Below are positions 34,083 through 42,073 of a DNA stretch of 64,000 bases, in pieces. Every line of letters begins with the position of its first letter. Position 1 is the stretch's first letter. Below the pieces are notes generated by a model, which was not told the origin of the DNA, did not search any database, and saw only the letters and a program-made list of their open reading frames with translations. The position numbers were made by a program, and so were the translations under genes. Source of the stretch: Xanthomonas sp. F10 (GTDB lineage: Bacteria > Pseudomonadota > Gammaproteobacteria > Xanthomonadales > Xanthomonadaceae). Location of the stretch: contig NZ_JACHNP010000001.1 in NCBI RefSeq assembly GCF_014206815.1, forward strand, positions 2,322,456 through 2,386,455, read 5' to 3'.

Positions 34083-34351
34083 CGTGCAGGGACGTCGCGC
34101 GCTGCGCGACGCACGCGTCGTCCAGACCGAATGATCGGCACGCCGTCGCGTGCCATCAGCGCGTCACACGCGTGGTGCACGCGCGTCTTCGTGCGCGCGC
34201 GACGCCAGCCCCCGCCGCACGTGTCACAGAAAATTCATCGAAAAACGGTGCCCGATCGTCGCGGTCGCGCCTCGTAGTCCGGGGACAGCGCAGGCAAACG
34301 CCCGATGGCGATGCCACGCGCACCACCACCCCGCTCTCACAGGACCCGACG
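34083..34351 (+). promoter_or_regulatory. Upstream region of the TonB receptor gene
   Basis: 269 bp without a gene. A possible FecI-type promoter is GAAAAT at 34229-34234, with a CGTC at 34257-34260, but the spacing (22 bp) is long for the E. coli fecA model, so it is weak. The receptor is expected to be the target of the ECF factor. Confidence 0.25.
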
Positions 34352-37249
34352 ATGCGCCGCACCCTGTTCCTTTCCATCGCCCTCGCCCTGCATGCCGGCG
34401 CCGCCGGCGCGCAGACCGCGCCCGTCGCGGTCGGTGCGATTCCCGCGCAGCCGCTGGCGCGCGCGCTCAATGCGTTGTCGCGGCAGACCGGCCTGCAGTT
34501 CGTCTATGCCGCTGGCAACACCGGCAATCCGCAGACCCATGGCAGCCGCGCCGGCGCGGCGCCGGAACAGGCGCTGCAGCAACTGCTCGACGGCACCGGC
34601 CTGCGCTATCGCTTCCTGACCCCGACCACGGTGACGATCGAGGCGGCGAACGTGCCGGCCGAGGCCGCCGCCACCGTGCCGGCGACCATGACCGCCGCAC
34701 CGACACCGACACCGACAACGCCGGCGGACGCGCCGGTCAAGCAACTGGACGGCATCCAGGTGCTCGGCAGCTACGCCGGCAGCCTCAGCGCCGCGCTGCG
34801 CGAGAAGCGCTATGCCGACAGCGTGGTCGACGTGATCGCCGCCGAGGACATCGGCAAGCTGCCGGCGCAGAACGTGGCCGAAGCGCTGCAGCGCGTGCCT
34901 GGCGTGTCGATCGTGCGCGACCGCGGCGAAGGCGTGTACGTGCGCGTGCGCGGCCTCGGCCCCAACTTCCAGGTGACCACGCTCAACGGCCAGACCATGG
35001 CGGTCAACGAGAACGTGCGCACCTCCGGCCAGACCGGCCGCCAGTTCCGCTACGACACGCTGCCGGCGGAACTGGTCGCCGGCCTGGACGTGATCAAGAG
35101 TCCCACCGCCGACCTGGACGAGGGCGCGATCGGCGGCATCGTCAACGTACGCACGTTTCGCCCGCTGGAACTGGGCAAACCCCTGACCAACGTCTCGCTG
35201 GAGTCGAGCCAGGCGCAGCGCACCCACGCCAACGATCCGCGCGTGTCCGGCCTGTTCAACTGGGTCAACGCCGACGGCACCTTCGGCCTGCTGCTCTCCG
35301 GCGCCTATGCGCAGCGCAGCCTGCGCCAGGACCGGGTCAACGAAGTGAGCTGGGACTACTACCGCGACGGCGTGCCGGGCGTGCCCGGCGCCCACTACGT
35401 GGCCACCGGCCTGCGCCCGACGCTGGAACTGGAGCAGCGCGAACGCACCGGCATCGCCGCCTCGCTGCAATGGAAGCCGAGCGCGGCCTGGGAAACCAAC
35501 CTGGACCTGCTGTACGCCAAGCAGACCGTGCACTACGACGAATACAGCCTGGGCGTGGGCTTCGACAGCCTGGCCAAGCTCAGCAACCTGCGTGTGGCGC
35601 ACGGCGGCGTCGCCGGCTTCGACTACCGCAATGGCCAAGTGCAGATCTCGCGCGAGACCTCCGGCATCACCGACGACAACCGCAGCGCGCGCCTGTCCAG
35701 CACCTGGAGCGGCGATGCGTGGACGCTGGGCGCGGTGGCGTTCCACTCGCAGGCGCACAGCTACGACTCCGATCCGATCCGGCGTACGCGCCTGCGCAGC
35801 GGCACCACCCTGTCGATGCGCGTGGACATGCCGCAGGCCGATGGCGACGACGTGCCCGACTGGCGCTTCACCAACGGCTTCGACCCGACCAACCCGGCCA
35901 GCGTGGCCGGGCGCCGCCTGGAATGGCGCGAGATCGATGCGCGCGACAAGGAGGACGCGCTGCAGCTCGACGCCAAGCGCGCGCTCGGCGACGGTTTCTT
36001 CCGCGACCTCAAGTTCGGCGCCAAGTACCGGCAGCGATCGCGCACCTACGATCGCGCCGACCTGCTGCTGACCAGCATCGCCGGCGTGCGCTTCCCGGCC
36101 GGCAACTTCACCGCGCTGCCGGTGGACGACATGCTCGCCGACGCCAACGGCAGCCTGCCGCGGCAGTGGCTGGCGCCGATCGAATCGACCTTCTTCGGCA
36201 GCTGGCCGACCGCCGCGGACCTGGCCAACACGCCCAACAGCGCCGACCTGCAGAACTCCTACGAAGTGAAGGAGAAAATCGGCTCGGCCTATGCGATGGC
36301 CGACTTCGGCAGCGAACTGGCCGGCCGCGAACTGCGCGGCAACCTCGGCGTGCGCCTGGTGCGCACCGAGCAGACCACCGACGGCCACGCCGACGTCAAC
36401 GGCAGCGCGCAACCGGTGCACTTCGCGCGCAGCTACAGCAACGCGCTGCCCTCGTTCAACGCCGCCTGGGACGTGCGCGAGGACATGGTGCTGCGCAGCT
36501 CCGCGGCCAAGGTCATCACCCGCCCCGACCTTACCGACCTGTCGTCCAAGCTCACCTTCAATTCCAGCGGCGAGATCCTCACCGCCAGCGGCGGCAATCC
36601 GTCGCTGCGCCCGTTCGAGGCCTGGCAGTACGACCTGACCTTCGAGTGGTACATCGACGGCACCTCGGCGCTGACCGGCGGCGTGTTCTACAAGGACATC
36701 TCGCGCTTCATCCAGACCCAGCTGTCGAACCTGCAGTACCAGGGCCAGACCTACCTGCTCTCGTCCAAGACCAACGGCAGCCAGGCCAGCGTCAAGGGCG
36801 TGGAAGTGGCCTACCAGCAGGTCTTCGCCGGCCTGCCGGCGCCGCTGGACGGGCTGGGCATGCAGCTCAACTACACCTGGACCGACAGCGAAGCCACCTA
36901 CCGCGACGGCAGCCGCACCTTCACCGACAGCCTCGAAGGCGTGGCCAAGAACACCTACAACGCGGTGCTGTTCTACGAGAAGGGACCGCTGATGGCGCGG
37001 GTGAGCTACAGCTGGAGCGACGACATCGTCAACGCGGTCGGCACCGCCAACGTCGCCACGCTCAACAGCGACCAGTTCGGCAGCCTCGACGCCAACGTGG
37101 CCTGGAAGGTCAACGACACCCTGTCGGTGTTCGTCAACGCGATCAATCTCACCGGTGCCGTGCAGCGCCAGTACGTCGGCGACCGCCTGTTCGGCGGCTA
37201 CACCGACTACGGCTGCACCTGGTCGGTGGGCGTGCGCGCACGCTTCTGA
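34352..37249 (+). CDS. TonB-dependent receptor with N-terminal STN signalling domain
   Basis: A 965-residue outer-membrane receptor. Signal peptide 1-21 (cleavage A-G-A-Q). An STN/transducer domain covers ~25-95 (P-A-Q-P-L-A-R-A-L-N-A-L-S-R-Q-T-G, L-Q-F-V-Y), as in FecA, followed by a Thr/Pro/Ala linker. The plug starts ~140 with D-I-G-K-L-P-A-Q-N-V-A-E-A-L-Q-R-V-P-G-V, then a 22-strand barrel ending in Phe (R-A-R-F). Together with the adjacent sigma and anti-sigma genes it forms a cell-surface signalling system: ligand binding passes to the anti-sigma, then the sigma factor. The ligand is unknown, but the downstream phosphatases suggest a phosphorylated compound. Extensions upstream in frame are not coding. 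Confidence 0.93.
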   Translation: MRRTLFLSIALALHAGAAGAQTAPVAVGAIPAQPLARALNALSRQTGLQFVYAAGNTGNPQTHGSRAGAAPEQALQQLLDGTGLRYRFLTPTTVTIEAANVPAEAAATVPATMTAAPTPTPTTPADAPVKQLDGIQVLGSYAGSLSAALREKRYADSVVDVIAAEDIGKLPAQNVAEALQRVPGVSIVRDRGEGVYVRVRGLGPNFQVTTLNGQTMAVNENVRTSGQTGRQFRYDTLPAELVAGLDVIKSPTADLDEGAIGGIVNVRTFRPLELGKPLTNVSLESSQAQRTHANDPRVSGLFNWVNADGTFGLLLSGAYAQRSLRQDRVNEVSWDYYRDGVPGVPGAHYVATGLRPTLELEQRERTGIAASLQWKPSAAWETNLDLLYAKQTVHYDEYSLGVGFDSLAKLSNLRVAHGGVAGFDYRNGQVQISRETSGITDDNRSARLSSTWSGDAWTLGAVAFHSQAHSYDSDPIRRTRLRSGTTLSMRVDMPQADGDDVPDWRFTNGFDPTNPASVAGRRLEWREIDARDKEDALQLDAKRALGDGFFRDLKFGAKYRQRSRTYDRADLLLTSIAGVRFPAGNFTALPVDDMLADANGSLPRQWLAPIESTFFGSWPTAADLANTPNSADLQNSYEVKEKIGSAYAMADFGSELAGRELRGNLGVRLVRTEQTTDGHADVNGSAQPVHFARSYSNALPSFNAAWDVREDMVLRSSAAKVITRPDLTDLSSKLTFNSSGEILTASGGNPSLRPFEAWQYDLTFEWYIDGTSALTGGVFYKDISRFIQTQLSNLQYQGQTYLLSSKTNGSQASVKGVEVAYQQVFAGLPAPLDGLGMQLNYTWTDSEATYRDGSRTFTDSLEGVAKNTYNAVLFYEKGPLMARVSYSWSDDIVNAVGTANVATLNSDQFGSLDANVAWKVNDTLSVFVNAINLTGAVQRQYVGDRLFGGYTDYGCTWSVGVRARF

Positions 37250-37370
37250 TCCGCCGCGCTGCCGCCGCGCGCGGCAGCCGCCCGGCGCCCGTTGCCTGCA
37301 CGGCCGCGGGCGCCCGCCATCGCACCGTGCGCCGCGCGCGCGGCGCACCACCTCTGCCTGGAGCTTGCCG

Positions 37371-38672
37371 ATGCCACCGCTGTCGCACCTCGCCGCCCTT
37401 GCCCTGATCGCCCTCGCGCCGCTGGCCTGCATCGCGGCACGCGCGCAACCGGTCGCGACAGAAACGCTGGAAAAAGTCGTCATCCTCAAGCGCCACGGCG
37501 TGCGCGCGGCGATGTCCAGCACCGAGCAACTGGAGCGCTACTCGGCGCGCCCCTGGCCGCGCTTCGCGGTGCCCGCCGGCTATCTCACCGCGAACGGCGC
37601 GGCACTGGAACGGCTGTTCGGCGCCTACTACCGCGCACGCTACGCGCCGCTGGGGCTGTTCGCCGGCGACGGCTGCGCGGCCGCGTACTACTGGGCCAAC
37701 CGCACCCAGCGCACCGTGGCCTCGGCACAGGCGCTGGCCAGCACGCTGACCCCGGGCTGCGCCAACCCGGTGCACAGCGTCGCCGACGGCACCTCCGATC
37801 CGCTGTTCGACGGCGTGCCCGCCCTGCGCACTCCCGCCGCGGTGTCGCAGATGCGCGCGGCCATCGCCGGCCGCATTGGCGGCGATGCGCAGGCCTGGAA
37901 TGCGGCCCAGGCCGACGCGGTGGACAGCCTGCAGCAACTGCTGCTGCAGTGCGCGCAACGGCCCTGCCCGGCCGACGCCGGCAGCGGCAAGCTGCGCCTG
38001 GATGCGGTGCCGGCACGACTGGGCGACGCCGAGGACGCGATCCCCGGCATCGAAGGCCCCGCCGCGGCCGCCTCCGGCCTCAGCGAAAGCCTGCTGATGG
38101 GCTGGGCCGACGGCCAGGATTTCGCCGCGCTCGGCTGGCGCGACGTGGACGAAGCCAGCCTGTTGCGCGCCTTCGCCCCGCACCAGGCGGAATTCGCGCT
38201 GCGCCTGCGCGCGCCGGCAGTGGCACGTATGGCCGCCTCGCCGCTGGCGGCGCGACTGCTGGCGACGCTGCTGGATGGCAGCGGCCAGGCCACGCACGCC
38301 GAACCGATCGGCGGCACGGCGCGGCTGGTGGTGTTGTCCGGCCACGACGGCACCCTGACCCTGCTGGCCGGCATGCTCGACCTGCACTGGCAACTGCCCG
38401 GCTACCAACCGGACCAGACCGTGCCCGGCGGCGCACTGGTGTTCGAGCGCTGGCGCCGCGCCGACGGCGAGCGGGTGATCCGCCTGCGCTACACCGCGCA
38501 GAGCCTGGCGCAGCTGCGCGAACGCCGCGCGTTGACGCTGCAGGCGCCGCCGCTGAGCTCGCCCGTGTTCATCCCGCAGTGCAGCCGCCCCGACGCCGCC
38601 TACGACTGCCCGCTGCCGGCCTTCGCCGCCGCGGTCGAGGCCGCGCTCGATCCGCGGTTCCTGACCCCATGA
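37371..38672 (+). CDS. Exported histidine acid phosphatase (phytase/glucose-1-phosphatase-like)
   Basis: A 433-residue periplasmic phosphatase of the histidine acid phosphatase branch. Signal peptide ~1-25 (L-A-A-L-A-L-I-A-L-A-P-L-A ... A-R-A-Q). The nucleophile is His42 in R-H-G-V-R-A-A (canonical phytases have R-H-G-x-R-A-P), and the proton donor is in G-H-D-G (His325, Asp326). Several cysteines could form disulphides. Family members release phosphate from phytate, glucose-1-phosphate or other esters; which one is not clear. It lies 121 bp after the receptor and 108 bp before the EEP-lectin gene. The P-to-A change in the active-site motif is odd. Confidence 0.87.
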   Translation: MPPLSHLAALALIALAPLACIAARAQPVATETLEKVVILKRHGVRAAMSSTEQLERYSARPWPRFAVPAGYLTANGAALERLFGAYYRARYAPLGLFAGDGCAAAYYWANRTQRTVASAQALASTLTPGCANPVHSVADGTSDPLFDGVPALRTPAAVSQMRAAIAGRIGGDAQAWNAAQADAVDSLQQLLLQCAQRPCPADAGSGKLRLDAVPARLGDAEDAIPGIEGPAAAASGLSESLLMGWADGQDFAALGWRDVDEASLLRAFAPHQAEFALRLRAPAVARMAASPLAARLLATLLDGSGQATHAEPIGGTARLVVLSGHDGTLTLLAGMLDLHWQLPGYQPDQTVPGGALVFERWRRADGERVIRLRYTAQSLAQLRERRALTLQAPPLSSPVFIPQCSRPDAAYDCPLPAFAAAVEAALDPRFLTP

Positions 38673-38780
38673 CGCCACGTGCGCCGGCCCGCCCGGTCGC
38701 GCGGCGGCATCGGTGCCTTCCGGCACCGCCCCTGGCGCTCGCGCCATCCGCTGTTCCTCCCAACCCGCAAGAGGCGATTC

Positions 38781-40085
38781 ATGATCCAGCATCTACGCAC
38801 CCTCGTGAGCTACGGTATCGGATTGAGCCTGGCCTGCGCCGGCGTGGCCCACGCGCAATCGGACGTCGGCGTCCTCGACGTGCTCACCTACAACGTCGCC
38901 GGCCTGCCGCAGGGCATTTCCAGCAGCAACCCGGCCGCCAACACGGCGCAGATCGCACCGAAGCTGGCGCCCTACGGCCTGATCAACGTGCAGGAAGATT
39001 TCAACTACCACGCCACGTTGTACGCAGGCGACAAGCACCCCTACCGCACGCCCACCAGCGGCGGCGCGGCGATCGGCGATGGCCTCAACACGCTGAGCAA
39101 CTACCGCTTCGACGACTTCACCCGCGTCAAGTGGGACAAGTGCAACGGCACCGACTGCCTCACTCCCAAGGGCTTCAGCTACATGCGCGTGCGCCTGGAC
39201 GACGGCGTGCTGCTGGATGTGTACAACGCGCACCCCAACGCCGGCACCGAGAGCGGCGACCTGGCTGCGCGGCGCGCCAACATCAGCCAGCTCTCGCAGT
39301 TCATCCAGACCTGGTCGGCCGGCAACGCGGTGCTGGTGATGATGGATTCCAACACCCGCTACACCCGCGCCGACGACAACATCCGCGAACTGATCGCCGC
39401 CAACGGCCTGACCGACACCTGGGTCGAGCTGGTCAAGGGCAGCGCACCGGCCGCCGGCGCCGCACCGCTGCTGTGCGGCACCCCGCCGAGCAACGACTGC
39501 GAGGTGGTGGACAAGATCCTGTACCGCGACGCGCCGCAGCTGACCCTGGTCGCCAACCGCTACAAGCTCGACGACGGCAACTTCTACGACAGCGACGGCA
39601 AGCCGCTGTCCGACCACTACCCGCTGGCCGCGCAGTTCGGCTGGGCGGTCGGCACCACCGTGCGCACCAGCGACCAGTTCGGCGGCCCGCACGGCACCCC
39701 GTTCAACGACATCGCCAAGGGCGCCGAGCAGCGCACCATCGCCAGCGTGACCCTGCGTGGCGCCGAGCGCCTGGACGGCATCGCGCTGGGCCTGGACAAC
39801 GGCAGCACCCTGGCCCATGGCGGCAGCGGCGGCGATCCGGTCGCCCTGCGCCTGGGCAGCAACGAGCGCCTGACCTCGGCGACGCTGAGCGTGGGCCAGT
39901 ACAACGGCCATACCCGGCTGTTCTCGCTGAGCCTGCGCACCAACCAGGGCCGCAGCCTCAGCGCCGGCACGCCGACCACCGAGACCTACACGCTCACCGC
40001 GCCCAGCGGCTGGCACATCGCCGGCTTCACCGGCCGCGACGGCGACGAGATCGACAAGCTCGGCGTGGTGTACCGCAAGGATTGA
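38781..40085 (+). CDS. Exported EEP-fold hydrolase with C-terminal jacalin-like lectin domain
   Basis: A 434-residue protein with a signal peptide (~1-26, V-A-H-A-Q). Residues ~30-285 form an endonuclease/exonuclease/phosphatase (EEP) domain: L-T-Y-N-V-A-G-L-P, metal-binding Glu ~71 in N-V-Q-E-D-F, N-A-H-P-N-A, D-S-N-T-R and C-terminal S-D-H-Y-P. These resemble sphingomyelinase-C or inositol-phosphate-type EEP enzymes. Residues ~293-434 form a jacalin-type beta-prism (G-G-x-G-G, R-L-D-G-I, H-G-G-S-G-G-D, F-T-G-R-D-G-D-E-I-D-K-L-G), which usually binds mannose or other sugars. Secretion and lectin domain suggest action on glycoconjugate or membrane phosphodiesters. The last gene of the locus. 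Confidence 0.8.
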   Translation: MIQHLRTLVSYGIGLSLACAGVAHAQSDVGVLDVLTYNVAGLPQGISSSNPAANTAQIAPKLAPYGLINVQEDFNYHATLYAGDKHPYRTPTSGGAAIGDGLNTLSNYRFDDFTRVKWDKCNGTDCLTPKGFSYMRVRLDDGVLLDVYNAHPNAGTESGDLAARRANISQLSQFIQTWSAGNAVLVMMDSNTRYTRADDNIRELIAANGLTDTWVELVKGSAPAAGAAPLLCGTPPSNDCEVVDKILYRDAPQLTLVANRYKLDDGNFYDSDGKPLSDHYPLAAQFGWAVGTTVRTSDQFGGPHGTPFNDIAKGAEQRTIASVTLRGAERLDGIALGLDNGSTLAHGGSGGDPVALRLGSNERLTSATLSVGQYNGHTRLFSLSLRTNQGRSLSAGTPTTETYTLTAPSGWHIAGFTGRDGDEIDKLGVVYRKD

Positions 40086-40379
40086 CCGACCCGCGGGCGC
40101 CATCGCGCCTGCGGCATCGCAACGGCAACGGCGCGCGTGGCGACGCGCGCCGTTCGCTGCGCGAAAACATCATGGCCTGACTGCGATCGATGGCCGATCG
40201 CACGCATTCGTGTGCAGCGAATGGATGCATTGCATGCTGCCGGGGCGAGCGGAGCGCTCCACGCCAGCCGCGCGATGCGACGGCGGCACGACCCGGGCCG
40301 CGCCATCGCACACACCACGCCGCGATCCGCAGCGATGACGCCCACAGGAGTGGCGAAGACGCGACCGCCGAAGCGGGGC

Positions 40380-41765
40380 TTATTCGCTTGCCGCTTCCAA
40401 CGCCTGCGCCAGGCGTTCCACCGCGATCACCTCCATGCCCTTGACCGTGCCGGTCTTGGGCGCGTTGGCCTTGGGCACGATGGCGCGCTTGAAGCCGTGC
40501 GTGGCGGCCTCGCGCAACCGGTCCTCGCCGTTGGGCACCGGGCGGATCTCGCCGGACAGGCCGACCTCGCCGAAGGCGATGGTCTTCTCCGCCAGCGGCC
40601 GGTCGCGCAGCGACGACAGCACCGCCAGCAGCACCGGCAGATCGGCCGCGGTCTCCTGCACACGGATGCCGCCGACCACGTTGACGAACACGTCCTGGTC
40701 GCCGACCACGATACCGCCATGGCGGTGCAGCACCGCCAGCAGCATCGCCAGTCGGTTCTGCTCCAGCCCCACCGCCACGCGTCGCGGATTGGACAGCGGC
40801 GAGGCATCGACCAGCGCCTGCACTTCCACCATCAGCGGCCGCGTGCCTTCGCGGGTGACCATCACGCAACTGCCGGGCTGGTGCGCGCTGCCGCCGGAGA
40901 GGAAGATCGCCGACGGATTGGAGACTTCCTTCAGCCCCTTCTCGCCCATCGCGAAAACGCCCAGTTCGTTGACCGCGCCGAAGCGGTTCTTGAACGCGCG
41001 CAGCAGGCGGAAGCGGCTGCCGCTCTCGCCCTCGAAATACAGCACCGCATCGACCATGTGCTCGAGCACGCGCGGGCCAGCGATGCCGCCCTCCTTGGTG
41101 ACGTGGCCGACCAGGAACACCGCGGTGCCGGTCTCCTTGGCATAGCGCACCAGCCGCGCCGCGCTCTCGCGCACCTGGCTGACCGAACCGGGCGCGGCGG
41201 TCAGCGCCTCGGTCCACAGTGTCTGCACCGAGTCGGCGACGATCAGCTTGGGCCGCGCGGCGCTGGCGTGCTGCAGGATGTGCTCGATACCGGTCTCGGC
41301 CAGCGCATTGAGCCCATCCAGCGGCAGGTCCAGGCGCACCGCGCGCCCGGCGACCTGGCCCAGCGATTCCTCGCCGGTCACGTACAGCACCGGCAGGGTG
41401 CCGGCCATCTTCGCCAGCGCCTGCAGCAACAGCGTGGACTTGCCGATGCCGGGATCACCGCCGATCAGCACCACCGCGCCTTCCACCAGGCCGCCACCGA
41501 GCACCCGGTCGAACTCGCCGATGCCGGTGGACACGCGCGCCTGGTCGCGATGCTCCACGTCCTTGAGCGCGGTGATCTTCGGCGTCTCGGCCTTGCCGGC
41601 CCAGCCGCTGCGGCGCGCCGCGGCCGGCGCCTTGGCCGTGGCCGCGCTCTCCAGCACGATCTCGCTCAGCGTGTTCCAGGCGCCGCATTCGACGCACTGG
41701 CCCTGCCATTTGGTGTATTCGGCGCCGCACTCGCCGCAGACATAGGCCGTTTTCGCTTTCGCCAT
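40380..41765 (-). CDS. radA: DNA repair protein RadA
   Basis: A 461-residue RecA-like ATPase that drives branch migration of recombination intermediates. The N-terminal zinc finger is C-x2-C at 10-13 and C-x2-C at 24-27. Walker A is G-G-D-P-G-I-G-K-S-T (102-111). The RadA-specific K-N-R-F-G motif is near residue 260, and a Lon-like C-terminal domain follows (P-A-L family). The length is normal. It stands alone on the minus strand. Downstream of the stop (40086-40379) I see only non-coding DNA without a clear terminator. Confidence 0.97.
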   Translation of the reverse strand: MAKAKTAYVCGECGAEYTKWQGQCVECGAWNTLSEIVLESAATAKAPAAARRSGWAGKAETPKITALKDVEHRDQARVSTGIGEFDRVLGGGLVEGAVVLIGGDPGIGKSTLLLQALAKMAGTLPVLYVTGEESLGQVAGRAVRLDLPLDGLNALAETGIEHILQHASAARPKLIVADSVQTLWTEALTAAPGSVSQVRESAARLVRYAKETGTAVFLVGHVTKEGGIAGPRVLEHMVDAVLYFEGESGSRFRLLRAFKNRFGAVNELGVFAMGEKGLKEVSNPSAIFLSGGSAHQPGSCVMVTREGTRPLMVEVQALVDASPLSNPRRVAVGLEQNRLAMLLAVLHRHGGIVVGDQDVFVNVVGGIRVQETAADLPVLLAVLSSLRDRPLAEKTIAFGEVGLSGEIRPVPNGEDRLREAATHGFKRAIVPKANAPKTGTVKGMEVIAVERLAQALEAASE

Positions 41766-42073
41766 CTGGTTCTGGTCCGCTCAGACAATGCATCAGCATA
41801 GTGGCTGGCGGTCTCAAGGTCCGCGACGGAGGTGCCCCACGCTGGTCCAACGGCATCGGCGAACCGAAAAACCACGCATTTTTGTAGGAGCGGCTTCAGC
41901 CGCGAACGGGCTTTGACGGTAATGCCCCGTCGCGGCTGAAGCCGCTCCTACGACAGACGCACCGTATGCCCCCTCAACGCAGCGACGGCGATCGATCACG
42001 CGCCGCACCGCACGGCGCAACGCGCTGCCCCGCCACCCGGCGGACCACGCCGGGCGAGGGACATCCGCCAACC
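41766..42073. repeat. REP pair in the radA upstream region
   Basis: Subfamily-A elements in opposite orientation at 41884-41906 and 41929-41951 form a hairpin pair with a 22-bp centre. The rest of this 308-bp gap shows no gene or clear promoter. Confidence 0.9.

Noticed and set aside
34337-37522. A ~1061-codon open frame on the minus strand under the TonB receptor
   Set aside because: It is antisense to a receptor gene whose signal peptide, STN domain, plug and barrel are all recognisable; the shadow frame is His/Arg/Gly-rich and fits high-GC third-codon bias.
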